Source: GCA-2862545 sp047609825 (GTDB taxonomy: Bacteria > Myxococcota_A > UBA796 > GCA-2862545). From it: DNA of 6,937 nt. Position numbers and translations under genes: made by a program. Each line of letters begins with the position of its first letter. Positions within the stretch are counted from its first letter, which is position 1. The DNA lies in NCBI GenBank assembly GCA_047609825.1, contig JBLFXJ010000400.1:1-6937 (forward strand), in the 5' to 3' direction. Under the pieces are notes generated by a model. It was not told the DNA's origin. It saw only the letters and a program-made list of their open reading frames with translations, and made no database searches. Positions 1 to 5,940 of this stretch are shown in pieces.

Positions 1-22
1 CGAGGGAGAAGGGCCCGCGTTC

Positions 23-511
23 ATGGAGCCCACTCCTGGGCAGTGGGCGAGACGCGCCGGAATGGTGGTCGTCGTGCTCGCCGCTGTGTCCGGGTCCGTC
101 GCGTTCACGGCCGCCTCGGGCGCGAACGCGGTGGCAGAGCACACGTCCCGGATGGCCATGGCCGAGCAAGGCCTGAGCGCCAGCATCGAGAAGCACGTCG
201 GGCTGGTCCCGGATCTGGTCGCGCTCGCGGGGCCACGGATCGACCTGAGCGCCGAGCTCGCGGCGGTGCAGGCCGCCGCTGGCCTGGAGGCGCGGGCCGT
301 CGCGGTCGAGCGGTTGAACGACAAGATGGTGAGCACGCTCGCTCGGGTGCCTCCGGATGCCGACACCACGCTGCGGGTCGCGGTGGGTCGTCGGCTCAAC
401 GTGAACTGGAGTCAGTTCGCCGTGGCGCGTCGTCGGCTCGCCGAGCAGCGGGCGCAGGCGCCAGGGCGCGGGCGGCTCGATGTGGTGCTGGCGAGTGCCG
501 TCGGCTGGTGA
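23..511 (+). CDS. Small signal-anchored protein, faintly LemA-like
   Basis: Predicted 162-residue protein. Residues 14-31 form a hydrophobic stretch after an Arg-Arg pair (10-11), which suggests a signal anchor or uncleaved signal peptide with the rest outside the cytoplasm. The remainder is mostly helical in character, with no clear catalytic motif. Some features recall the LemA family: an N-terminal membrane helix, then LVPDLV at 61-66 (LemA proteins usually carry LIPNLV), an ERLND segment near 96-100, and AVARRRLAEQ at 133-142, similar to the conserved late helix of LemA. The match is by eye and weak, so function is not assigned. The start is supported by an upstream purine-rich stretch (GGGAGAAGGG, 4-13) about nine bases before the ATG. 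It is followed by a 176-base gap with a hairpin, so it need not share a transcript with the next gene. Existence as a gene is fairly secure; LemA membership is about one in three. Confidence 0.7.
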   Translation: MEPTPGQWARRAGMVVVVLAAVSGSVAFTAASGANAVAEHTSRMAMAEQGLSASIEKHVGLVPDLVALAGPRIDLSAELAAVQAAAGLEARAVAVERLNDKMVSTLARVPPDADTTLRVAVGRRLNVNWSQFAVARRRLAEQRAQAPGRGRLDVVLASAVGW

Positions 512-572
512 GCGGCGCCCCCGCCGCACGGGTGGCCCCGCCTCGGTGGCGGATGGCCAGCGGTTGACACGC

Positions 573-597
573 CAACCCTGCCAACCTGGCAGGGTTG
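573..597. terminator. Perfect 11-bp inverted repeat, terminator or operator
   Basis: CAACCCTGCCA (573-583) and TGGCAGGGTTG (587-597) are exact reverse complements with a three-base loop ACC. The hairpin lies 62 bases after the stop of the first gene and 90 bases before the start of the phosphoesterase gene. No T-run follows on either strand, so it is not a classic intrinsic terminator; GC-rich bacteria do use hairpins without a U tract. A TTGACA at 564-569 just upstream leaves open that the dyad is an operator over a promoter, but no convincing -10 box sits at the right distance. Confidence 0.45.
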
Positions 598-677
598 CTC
601 AGCGGTGCTCCCGTGCCGCCCGGGTTGCAAGACAGCCCGATCGAGCCCGCGCGCGGTTACCTCACCGCATCCGCTCC

Positions 678-681
678 GAGG
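678..681 (+). promoter_or_regulatory. Ribosome binding site for the phosphoesterase gene
   Basis: GAGG lies six bases before ATG 688. It favours that start over the in-frame TTG at 595, which falls inside the hairpin arm and has no well-spaced Shine-Dalgarno sequence, and over GTG 613 and TTG 625. Starting at 688 also puts a hydrophobic signal-like stretch at the very N terminus. Confidence 0.55.
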
Positions 682-687
682 CCGCCC

Positions 688-2805
688 ATGCTGCTCGCGC
701 TCGTGCTCGGGGCCGCCCAGGCCGCCGAGGTCACCATCGCTCCGTATGTTCAGCACGTGGCCGTCGACCGGGCCTGGGTGCTGTGGGAGACGGACGGGCC
801 GGGCACTCCCACGGTGGCGTTCGAGGTCGGCGGGGTGGGTGCGGAGGCCATGGGCAGCAGCACGGAGCTCGGCGAGGGCCACTGGTTGCACGAGGTGGAG
901 CTGACCGGGCTCACGGCGGGCACCGTGGTGGAGTACGCCGCCGCCCTCGATGGCGAGCCTGCCGGTGCTGCCCGGTTCCGGTCCGCCCCGGATGTTCCTG
1001 AATCATTCCGGTTCGTCGCGATGAGCGACATGCAGAACGCGTCCGCGACCCCCGACAAGTTCGCCGAGGTGGTGCAGGACGGCGTGCTCGCCTGGGCGGC
1101 CGATGAGCAGCTGGGCGCCCCCCACGAGGCGTTCGCGCTGGCGCTGATCCCGGGCGACCTGGTCGACGACGGGCGGGTGCTGGCGTCGTGGGGCGAGGAG
1201 TTCTTCGGACCGGTGGCCCAGCTCAGCGCCGAGGTGCCGCTGTACCCGGTGCTCGGCAACCACGATCAGGACGCCGACGCCTACTTCCGCTACTTCCACC
1301 TGCCCGACGACGCCGGCCCGGAGCATGCCGAGCGGTTCTACAGCTTCGCCCACTCAGTCGTGTTGTTCATCGGCCTCGACACCAACCACCTGCCCAGCTG
1401 GCCCGCTCAGCTCGACTTCCTCGACGACCGCCTCGACGCCGCCTGCGCCGACCCCAGCGTCGACTTCGTGTTCGCCCAGCTCCACCACCCGTTCCAGTCC
1501 GAGCTGTGGACCCCGGGCAATGTGCCCACCACGGGCCAGGTGATCGAGCGGCTCGAGGCGTTCTCCACCGCGTGCGACAAGCCCTCGGTGCACTTCTTCG
1601 GCCACACCCACGCCTACTCCCGCGGCCAGTCCCGCGACCACGACCACCTGATGGTCAACGTGGCCTCGGCCGAGGGCGGGCTGGACCGGTGGGGCGAGCA
1701 GCCGCAGGCCGACTACGACGCGTTCACGGTGAGCACCGACGACTGGGGCTTCGTGGTGGTAGACGTGACGGCAGGCGACGACCCGTCCCTCCAGGTGCGG
1801 CGGCTGAGCCGCGGAAACCCCGACCATCCGGCCGACAACGCCCTCACCGACAGCATCACCGTGCACCGGTTCGGGACCCCGCCCTTGCAGCCCGACATGC
1901 TCGCCCCCACCGGCGCCGTGTCGGCGGACTGCGTCGTGTTGCAGAGCACCACCTTCGCGGCCCCGGACGGTGCGGCCCATCAGGCCACCCACTGGCAGGT
2001 GGCGGCGGCCTGCGACGGGTTCGACCGGTCGAGCTGGGAGGTGTGGCGTCAGGCGGAGAACCGGTACTTCGGGGTGGACAAGAGCGCCGGGCTCGACCTC
2101 ACCGAGGAGTCCCTGCGCGACCTCGACGAGGGCGAGCACTGCGTGCGGGTGAGGCACCGGGACGCCGGTCTGCAGTGGAGTGGGTGGTCCCAGCCGCGCG
2201 CATTCGTGGTGGCGGGCAGGGCGTGGTCACCCGAGCTGCTCGACAACGGCGATCTCGAGGACGGGCTCGACGGCTGGGAGGTGCTGGACGGCACGGTGGA
2301 GCTCACCGGGGCGCGGCGATGCGGTGCAGCGCAGTCCGTGCAGGGGGCCCATGCGGTATCCCTCGGCGGGAACTGTGCGCCTTCCGACAGTGGTTCTGTG
2401 GCCCGCACCGTTGATCTGCCGCCTCCCGAAGACATCGCCGACCGCCTGGCCCACTACAGCGGATGGACCCTGGGTGGAGCGGTGCAGGTGGCGTGGACGT
2501 TCACCGATGCGGGCGGGGCGATGGTCGGTGAAGCCGCGCTGGAGCACCCGAGCGCGCCGGACTGGGCTGAGCTCAACGCCGAGATCGTCGTGCCCGACGA
2601 CGCCGTCCGCGCGCGGCTCACCTGGACGGGCTCGGGCGACCTCGACGACGTGCACCTCGCCCTCGGGCCGACCGGTGACCTGCCGTGCCCGGTGGTGCGG
2701 TCCGAGCCGGTCGCTGACGGGGATCGGCCAGCCAGCGATGGCTGTGGGTGTGCTGCGGTGACGTCGGGCGGTGGGTGGCTCGGGAGGATGCTGGCCCGGC
2801 GGTGA
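688..2805 (+). CDS. Secreted PAP-like metallophosphoesterase with Fn3 and C-terminal domains
   Basis: Predicted 705-residue exported phosphoesterase. Residues 1-13 are a short hydrophobic signal ending in AQAA, although no basic residue precedes it. Residues 19-100 resemble the Fn3-like N-terminal domain of purple acid phosphatases. The calcineurin-type core (about 106-395) shows its metal-binding blocks in order: SDMQ (113-116, DxQ instead of the usual DxH), GDLVDDG (156-162), GNHDQ (190-194), LHHP (265-268) and GHTH (305-308). It probably binds two metals and hydrolyses a phosphoester; the substrate is unknown. Residues 408-508 look like an Fn3-type module ending in RVRHRDAG...WSGWS. Residues 517-660 (NGDLEDGLDGW onward) resemble a carbohydrate-binding-type jelly roll. 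The tail 683-705 has a GCGC motif, a short weakly hydrophobic stretch and a terminal Arg-Arg, like a degraded MYXO-CTERM signal. It converges with the dehydrogenase gene across 21 bases. The general enzyme class is solid; the substrate and tail function are open. Confidence 0.88.
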   Translation: MLLALVLGAAQAAEVTIAPYVQHVAVDRAWVLWETDGPGTPTVAFEVGGVGAEAMGSSTELGEGHWLHEVELTGLTAGTVVEYAAALDGEPAGAARFRSAPDVPESFRFVAMSDMQNASATPDKFAEVVQDGVLAWAADEQLGAPHEAFALALIPGDLVDDGRVLASWGEEFFGPVAQLSAEVPLYPVLGNHDQDADAYFRYFHLPDDAGPEHAERFYSFAHSVVLFIGLDTNHLPSWPAQLDFLDDRLDAACADPSVDFVFAQLHHPFQSELWTPGNVPTTGQVIERLEAFSTACDKPSVHFFGHTHAYSRGQSRDHDHLMVNVASAEGGLDRWGEQPQADYDAFTVSTDDWGFVVVDVTAGDDPSLQVRRLSRGNPDHPADNALTDSITVHRFGTPPLQPDMLAPTGAVSADCVVLQSTTFAAPDGAAHQATHWQVAAACDGFDRSSWEVWRQAENRYFGVDKSAGLDLTEESLRDLDEGEHCVRVRHRDAGLQWSGWSQPRAFVVAGRAWSPELLDNGDLEDGLDGWEVLDGTVELTGARRCGAAQSVQGAHAVSLGGNCAPSDSGSVARTVDLPPPEDIADRLAHYSGWTLGGAVQVAWTFTDAGGAMVGEAALEHPSAPDWAELNAEIVVPDDAVRARLTWTGSGDLDDVHLALGPTGDLPCPVVRSEPVADGDRPASDGCGCAAVTSGGGWLGRMLARR

Positions 2806-2826
2806 CTCGCACGTCGCCATCGACGC

Positions 2827-4023
2827 CTACTGAGCCAGTCGATACACCGTGCCCCCCGCGTGGTCCGCCACCACCAGATCGCCGGCAGCATCCCGCCCGA
2901 ACGCGGCGATCAACAGCGGCCATCGCCCGAGTGAGACGGGCCCTTCGCCCGGACGGATCGCCCAGATGCGGCCGCTGACGAAGTCGCCGAACACGTACCG
3001 TCCGCGGATGGCCGGCACGGCGTCGCCGGTGGCCTCGTAGCCGCCGGTGATCGACTGGCCAGATGCGCGACCGTAGGTGTGGAACGGCAGCACCGAGCCC
3101 TCCACACACTCCGCGCCCGGCGGAAAACACGCGGTGCCCTCGTGGTGGCTCCAGCCCAGATCGTCGCCCGGGCCGGCGATCGACAGCTCCTCCCACGTGT
3201 CCTGGCCCACGTCCGCCACCACCATCCGGCCGTCCGCGAGCCACGAGAACCGCCACGGATTTCGCAGGCCGCTCGCCCAGACCTCCGGAGCGCCGCGCTC
3301 CCCATCGGCGAACGGGTTGTCCGACGGCACTGTGTAGCCATCGGCTGTGGGCGTGATGCGGAGTACGGTGCCGAGCCAGTTGTGGGGATCAGGGCCGGCG
3401 CCCAGCGGATCGTCGCGCAGCCCGCCGTCGCCGAGGCCCAGGTAGAGCTGGCCATCGGGTCCGAACGCGATCTGCCCGCCGTTGTGGTTCTGGTACGGCT
3501 GCGCCAGCTCCAGGATCGGAGGTCCGACCGTGGCCGGGGCGCTCCACGGGTCGGCCGGGTCCAGCTGCAACGGGCGCACGCGGGTGCGGTCCTCGCCATC
3601 CGCGGCCTCGACCGTGTGCACCCACAGGCGACCGGTGCGGTGGAAGTCAGGGTCGAATGCGATGCCGAGCAGGCCCTGCTCGGCGTCGGTGAGCACGTCC
3701 AGGTGGGCGATGAGCTGGGGCTCGCCCTCGAGCACGTAGGTCAGGTCGCCAGACTTCTGCGCCACCACCAGGCCCGGACCTCCAGGGGGGAACTGCACGT
3801 CGGTGATGCCAAACAGGTCGCTGGCGATGGGCTCCAGGTTCACCTCGATGCGGGCGAGGGTGGCGTCGGGCCCGTCGAAGACCGGAGACAGCGGGCGGGC
3901 CTCAGTCGCGTAGTCCTCGGTGAGCAGCAGGATCGCCTGGCGCTCGATCGTGCGGCGCAGCGCCACGAACGCGAGCGCCAGGCCGACGATGACGACGACA
4001 AGACCGAGCAGGAACCGGCGCAT
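2827..4023 (-). CDS. PQQ-dependent sugar dehydrogenase-like (GSDH family) protein
   Basis: Predicted 398-residue protein of the glucose/sorbosone dehydrogenase family, soluble-GDH/Asd-type six-bladed beta-propellers that oxidise aldoses with PQQ and Ca2+. Family landmarks are QGLLGIAFDPDF (116-127), NHNGGQIAFGPDG (179-191, its His probably the catalytic base), LGLGDGG (195-201), SGLRNPWRFSW (251-261, a PQQ-contacting region in relatives), DVGQDTWEEL (271-280), and GRYVFGDFVSGRIWAI (341-356). C299 and C306 may form a disulfide. Residues 4-22 are a hydrophobic signal anchor after Arg-Arg, with no clear cleavage site, so it is probably held at the membrane facing the periplasm. Length fits the family. 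ATG 4023 is chosen over the in-frame ATG 4047 because GGAGGAGG lies five bases ahead of it and 4047 lies inside the upstream gene. Only 13 bases follow the lipoprotein stop. Sugar substrate and actual PQQ use are unproven; some relatives are binding proteins rather than enzymes. Confidence 0.9.
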   Translation of the reverse strand: MRRFLLGLVVVIVGLALAFVALRRTIERQAILLLTEDYATEARPLSPVFDGPDATLARIEVNLEPIASDLFGITDVQFPPGGPGLVVAQKSGDLTYVLEGEPQLIAHLDVLTDAEQGLLGIAFDPDFHRTGRLWVHTVEAADGEDRTRVRPLQLDPADPWSAPATVGPPILELAQPYQNHNGGQIAFGPDGQLYLGLGDGGLRDDPLGAGPDPHNWLGTVLRITPTADGYTVPSDNPFADGERGAPEVWASGLRNPWRFSWLADGRMVVADVGQDTWEELSIAGPGDDLGWSHHEGTACFPPGAECVEGSVLPFHTYGRASGQSITGGYEATGDAVPAIRGRYVFGDFVSGRIWAIRPGEGPVSLGRWPLLIAAFGRDAAGDLVVADHAGGTVYRLAQ

Positions 4024-4028
4024 ACACA

Positions 4029-4036
4029 CCTCCTCC
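4029..4036 (-). promoter_or_regulatory. Strong Shine-Dalgarno for the dehydrogenase gene
   Basis: GGAGGAGG on the - strand, five bases before ATG 4023 and directly after the TGA stop (4037-4039) of the upstream lipoprotein gene. It sets the start of the dehydrogenase and implies translation coupled to, or closely following, the lipoprotein. Confidence 0.8.
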
Positions 4037-5866
4037 TCAGTCCACATCCACCATGCACAGCGTGAGCTGCGTCGGGCCGAGGTTGAGCACGTCCAGGCAC
4101 CCCGCGCCGCCCGCGATGGGCCCCTCGCCGAGCGGGCCGGGGGCGTTGCAGTCGGCGCTCATGCCCCAGTCCTGCAGCTCGATGTCCTGGTCGCGGTGCC
4201 AGATGCAGCAGTTGCCCGACACCATGGTCTTGTAGTCCTTGCCCACGAAGTCCCCGGCCACGTCTTCGAGCGCCACCTGTGGGGCCAGTGTGTACCCAGG
4301 CAGGCACGCGCCGCCTGAGCCGTCCAGGTACAGGCAGGTGTCGGACCACTCCACCTCGTCCACCGGGTCGCAGTCGGGGCGACAGGACCGGTCCTCGCCG
4401 TCACAGTCCTGGTCGATGCCGTCCTCGCACACCTCGTCGGCACCCGGGAAGATGCGCGCCTCGCCGTCGTCGCAGTCCAGCCCGATCCAGTCCGGGCGCA
4501 GCCCGGGGCCGGGCGGGTCGCAGGTGGGCGTGGGGTCGACCGGGTCGCCGGCGCCGAATCCGTCGCGGTCGGTGTCGGGGTACCACAGGCTCGGCGGACC
4601 CACCGTGGGGTCGGCATCGTCACAGTCGTCGTTGCGCGGCGCGGTGCCCTCGGGGCGGCTGCAGCCGTATTCGAAGTCCACTCCCGAGCCGAAGCCGTCG
4701 TCGTCGCGGTCGGCGTACCACTCGAGGTAGCTGTCTTCCGACACGTCGGGGTCGTCGTCGTCGATCAGGCCGTCGCAGTCGTCATCCACCGGCGCATCCG
4801 GGTTGCAGATCTCCGGCATGGCGGGGTTGATGTCGGCCCGGGTGTCGTCGCAGTCCCGGTTCGCGAAGCCCCAGCCGTCGGGCTGCTGGCAGGCGAACTG
4901 CACGTCGCGGTCGGTGCCGAAGCCGTCGCCGTCGGCGTCGGGCCCCCACGCGATGAGGGTGAACACGTCCACGTCGGGGTCGTCTTCGTCGAACAGGCCG
5001 TCACAGTCGTCGTCCAGCACCTCCTCGCCGTTGCAGATCTCGGGGCGGGACGGGTTCACGTCGGCGCGGGTGTCGTCACAGTCATCGCCGCCAAAGTCCG
5101 CGTTGAAGAACCCATCGCCGTCGGCGTCGCACACGACCTCGCACTCGGGATCGTCGCAGTCCACCCGGCCATCGGCGTCATTGTCGCGGCCGTCGTCGCA
5201 CACCTCCGGGCAGTCGCCGTCGCAGTCGCTGTCGTCGCAGTCCACCCGGCCATCGGCGTCGTTGTCGCGGCCGTCCGCGCAGGCCTCGTCGCACGCCGGA
5301 TCGTTGCAGTCCTCGTCGGCGCAGTCCACCAGGGCGTCCGCGTCGTTGTCGCGGCCGTCGGAGCACACCTCGGGGCAGCTCGGGTCGACGCACTCCTCGT
5401 CGAGGCAGTCCACCTTGCCGTCGCCGTCGTTGTCGAAGCCATCGCCGCAGACCTCGGGACAGCTCCCGAAGCAGTCCCGGTCGTCGCAGTCGATGGCGCC
5501 GTCGGCGTCGTTGTCGCGCCCATCCCCGCAGTTCTCCGGACACAGGCCGTCGCAGTCGTCGTCGAGGCAGTCGATGAGGCCATCGAGGTCGTCGTCGGTG
5601 CCGTTGGTGCACACCTCACCGCAGACCGGCGCACAGTCGGGGTCTGCACAGTCGGCGAGCTCGTCGAGGTCGTCGTCCTCGAGGTTGTCGCAGATCTCTG
5701 CCGGCGGCTTGTCGTCCCCGGAATCGGAGGATTCACAACCGGTCAGGGCGAGCAGGAATCCAGCGAGAAGTCCGAAAGCGACCCCCCCCGAGGAACGAGG
5801 GGTAAGCTCGCGAAAGGACGACGAGCGGCTGAAGCCGTAGGCCTGAGTCAGCAGGATCGGGCGCAT
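4037..5866 (-). CDS. MopE-repeat acidic lipoprotein with Cys-rich C-terminal domain
   Basis: Predicted 609-residue surface or periplasmic lipoprotein. After a long 28-residue leader come a hydrophobic segment (29-41) and lipobox LTGC (41-44), so Cys44 should be lipidated; Glu at +2 does not signal inner-membrane retention under the E. coli rule. Residues 57-247 are seven tandem acidic units of 27-28 residues, with the pattern E-x-C-x-D-G-x-D-N-D-x-D-G-x-x-D-C. Residues 248-495 are longer MopE-type putative metal-binding units with DCDD, DADGDGFG and DDDCDG motifs; their DxDxDG loops suggest Ca2+ binding, though the family is named for a copper-binding methanotroph protein. Residues 496-609 are an unrecognised domain with eight cysteines. 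The start is supported by GGTGGAG (5872-5878 on the complement), five bases upstream. A G8 tract lies in leader codons 25-29. The C-terminal MopE part is duplicated in the gene upstream. It probably shares an operon with the dehydrogenase. The ORF can be read upstream to 6730 in this frame, but that stretch is the shadow of another gene. Confidence 0.88.
   Translation of the reverse strand: MRPILLTQAYGFSRSSSFRELTPRSSGGVAFGLLAGFLLALTGCESSDSGDDKPPAEICDNLEDDDLDELADCADPDCAPVCGEVCTNGTDDDLDGLIDCLDDDCDGLCPENCGDGRDNDADGAIDCDDRDCFGSCPEVCGDGFDNDGDGKVDCLDEECVDPSCPEVCSDGRDNDADALVDCADEDCNDPACDEACADGRDNDADGRVDCDDSDCDGDCPEVCDDGRDNDADGRVDCDDPECEVVCDADGDGFFNADFGGDDCDDTRADVNPSRPEICNGEEVLDDDCDGLFDEDDPDVDVFTLIAWGPDADGDGFGTDRDVQFACQQPDGWGFANRDCDDTRADINPAMPEICNPDAPVDDDCDGLIDDDDPDVSEDSYLEWYADRDDDGFGSGVDFEYGCSRPEGTAPRNDDCDDADPTVGPPSLWYPDTDRDGFGAGDPVDPTPTCDPPGPGLRPDWIGLDCDDGEARIFPGADEVCEDGIDQDCDGEDRSCRPDCDPVDEVEWSDTCLYLDGSGGACLPGYTLAPQVALEDVAGDFVGKDYKTMVSGNCCIWHRDQDIELQDWGMSADCNAPGPLGEGPIAGGAGCLDVLNLGPTQLTLCMVDVD
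4040..4381 (-). other. Uncharacterised Cys-rich C-terminal domain of the lipoprotein
   Basis: Residues 496-609 of the lipoprotein follow the last MopE unit. They contain Cys at 499, 511, 521, 553, 554, 573, 590 and 604, including an adjacent pair in GNCCIWHRDQD, and are far less acidic than the repeats. I do not recognise the fold. Even cysteine count suggests disulfides outside the cytoplasm. It takes the place occupied by the beta-propeller in the paralogous gene at 5941-6937. Confidence 0.55.
4391..4697 (-). repeat. Direct repeat copy 1, shared MopE module
   Basis: This stretch of the lipoprotein gene aligns without gaps to 6631-6937 at a constant offset of 2240 bases, with about 48 mismatches in 307 positions by hand count (about 84% identical). 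It encodes the CSRP...NDDCDDADPTVGPPSLW...DRDGFGAGD...GLDCDD...CEDGIDQDCDGEDRSC segment, roughly residues 390-492. Confidence 0.85.
5126..5698 (-). repeat. Seven tandem 81/84-base acidic repeat units
   Basis: In-frame array coding residues 57-247 of the lipoprotein. The units start at residues 57, 84, 111, 138, 166, 194 and 221. Most begin ExC and carry DNDxDG and DC motifs, with four or so conserved cysteines per unit. The last two units are nearly identical at DNA level, while the first two are the most divergent (EDDDLDELADC, TDDDLDGLIDC). Confidence 0.85.
5782..5789 (-). repeat. G8 homopolymer in the lipoprotein leader
   Basis: Eight consecutive G on the coding strand, in codons for Ser25-Gly-Gly-Val29, directly before the hydrophobic core of the signal peptide. 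Gain or loss of one base would shift frame before the lipobox and abolish the protein. It is a candidate slippage site or, equally, a sequencing or assembly weak spot. Confidence 0.6.
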
Positions 5867-5871
5867 GTTCA

Positions 5872-5878
5872 CTCCACC
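5872..5878 (-). promoter_or_regulatory. Ribosome binding site for the MopE lipoprotein
   Basis: GGTGGAG on the - strand, five bases before ATG 5866. No other ATG or GTG lies in frame between it and the lipobox, so this decides the start despite the unusually long leader. Confidence 0.55.
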
Positions 5879-5890
5879 AACAGCCCGAGT

Positions 5891-5922
5891 GTACCCCGCC
5901 GGCCCGCAGGCCGGCGGTGTAC
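5891..5922. terminator. GC-rich hairpin between the two MopE genes
   Basis: CCGCCGGCC (5896-5904) pairs exactly with GGCCGGCGG (5909-5917) around a CGCA loop. Four more pairs extend it outward to 5891 and 5922 after one mismatch, giving 13 pairs in 14. It lies 19 bases past the stop of the beta-propeller gene and about 25 bases before the lipoprotein start. No T-run follows, so it may be a partial terminator, an RNA processing or stability element, or an attenuator. Confidence 0.5.
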
Positions 5923-5940
5923 GATCCTGTACTGGCACCG

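Noticed and set aside
587..598. Sigma-54-like promoter (TGGCAGGGTTGC)
   Set aside because: The GG and GC elements are too close together for a -24/-12 promoter, and the bases are fully explained by the hairpin arm.
595..687. Longer phosphoesterase start at TTG 595
   Set aside because: It would begin inside the hairpin with no spaced Shine-Dalgarno and would push the signal sequence 31 residues inward.
1188..2414. 408-codon Arg/Pro/Gly-rich open frame on the + strand
   Set aside because: It is a shifted-frame shadow of the phosphoesterase gene, with composition typical of GC-rich out-of-frame reading.
2812..2825. CGTCG-CCAT-CGACG hairpin between the convergent genes
   Set aside because: Only five base pairs with no T-run. 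Such short dyads are expected often at this base composition, so I do not call it a terminator.
4024..4047. Dehydrogenase start at ATG 4047
   Set aside because: It overlaps the lipoprotein stop and would translate through the GGAGGAGG site itself; ATG 4023 is correctly spaced from that site.
4803..5840. 345-codon Ser-rich open frame on the + strand
   Set aside because: It is the antisense of the acidic repeat region. Repeated GAC/TGC codons read backwards give Ser/Gln-rich text, and it has no plausible function or own start signal.
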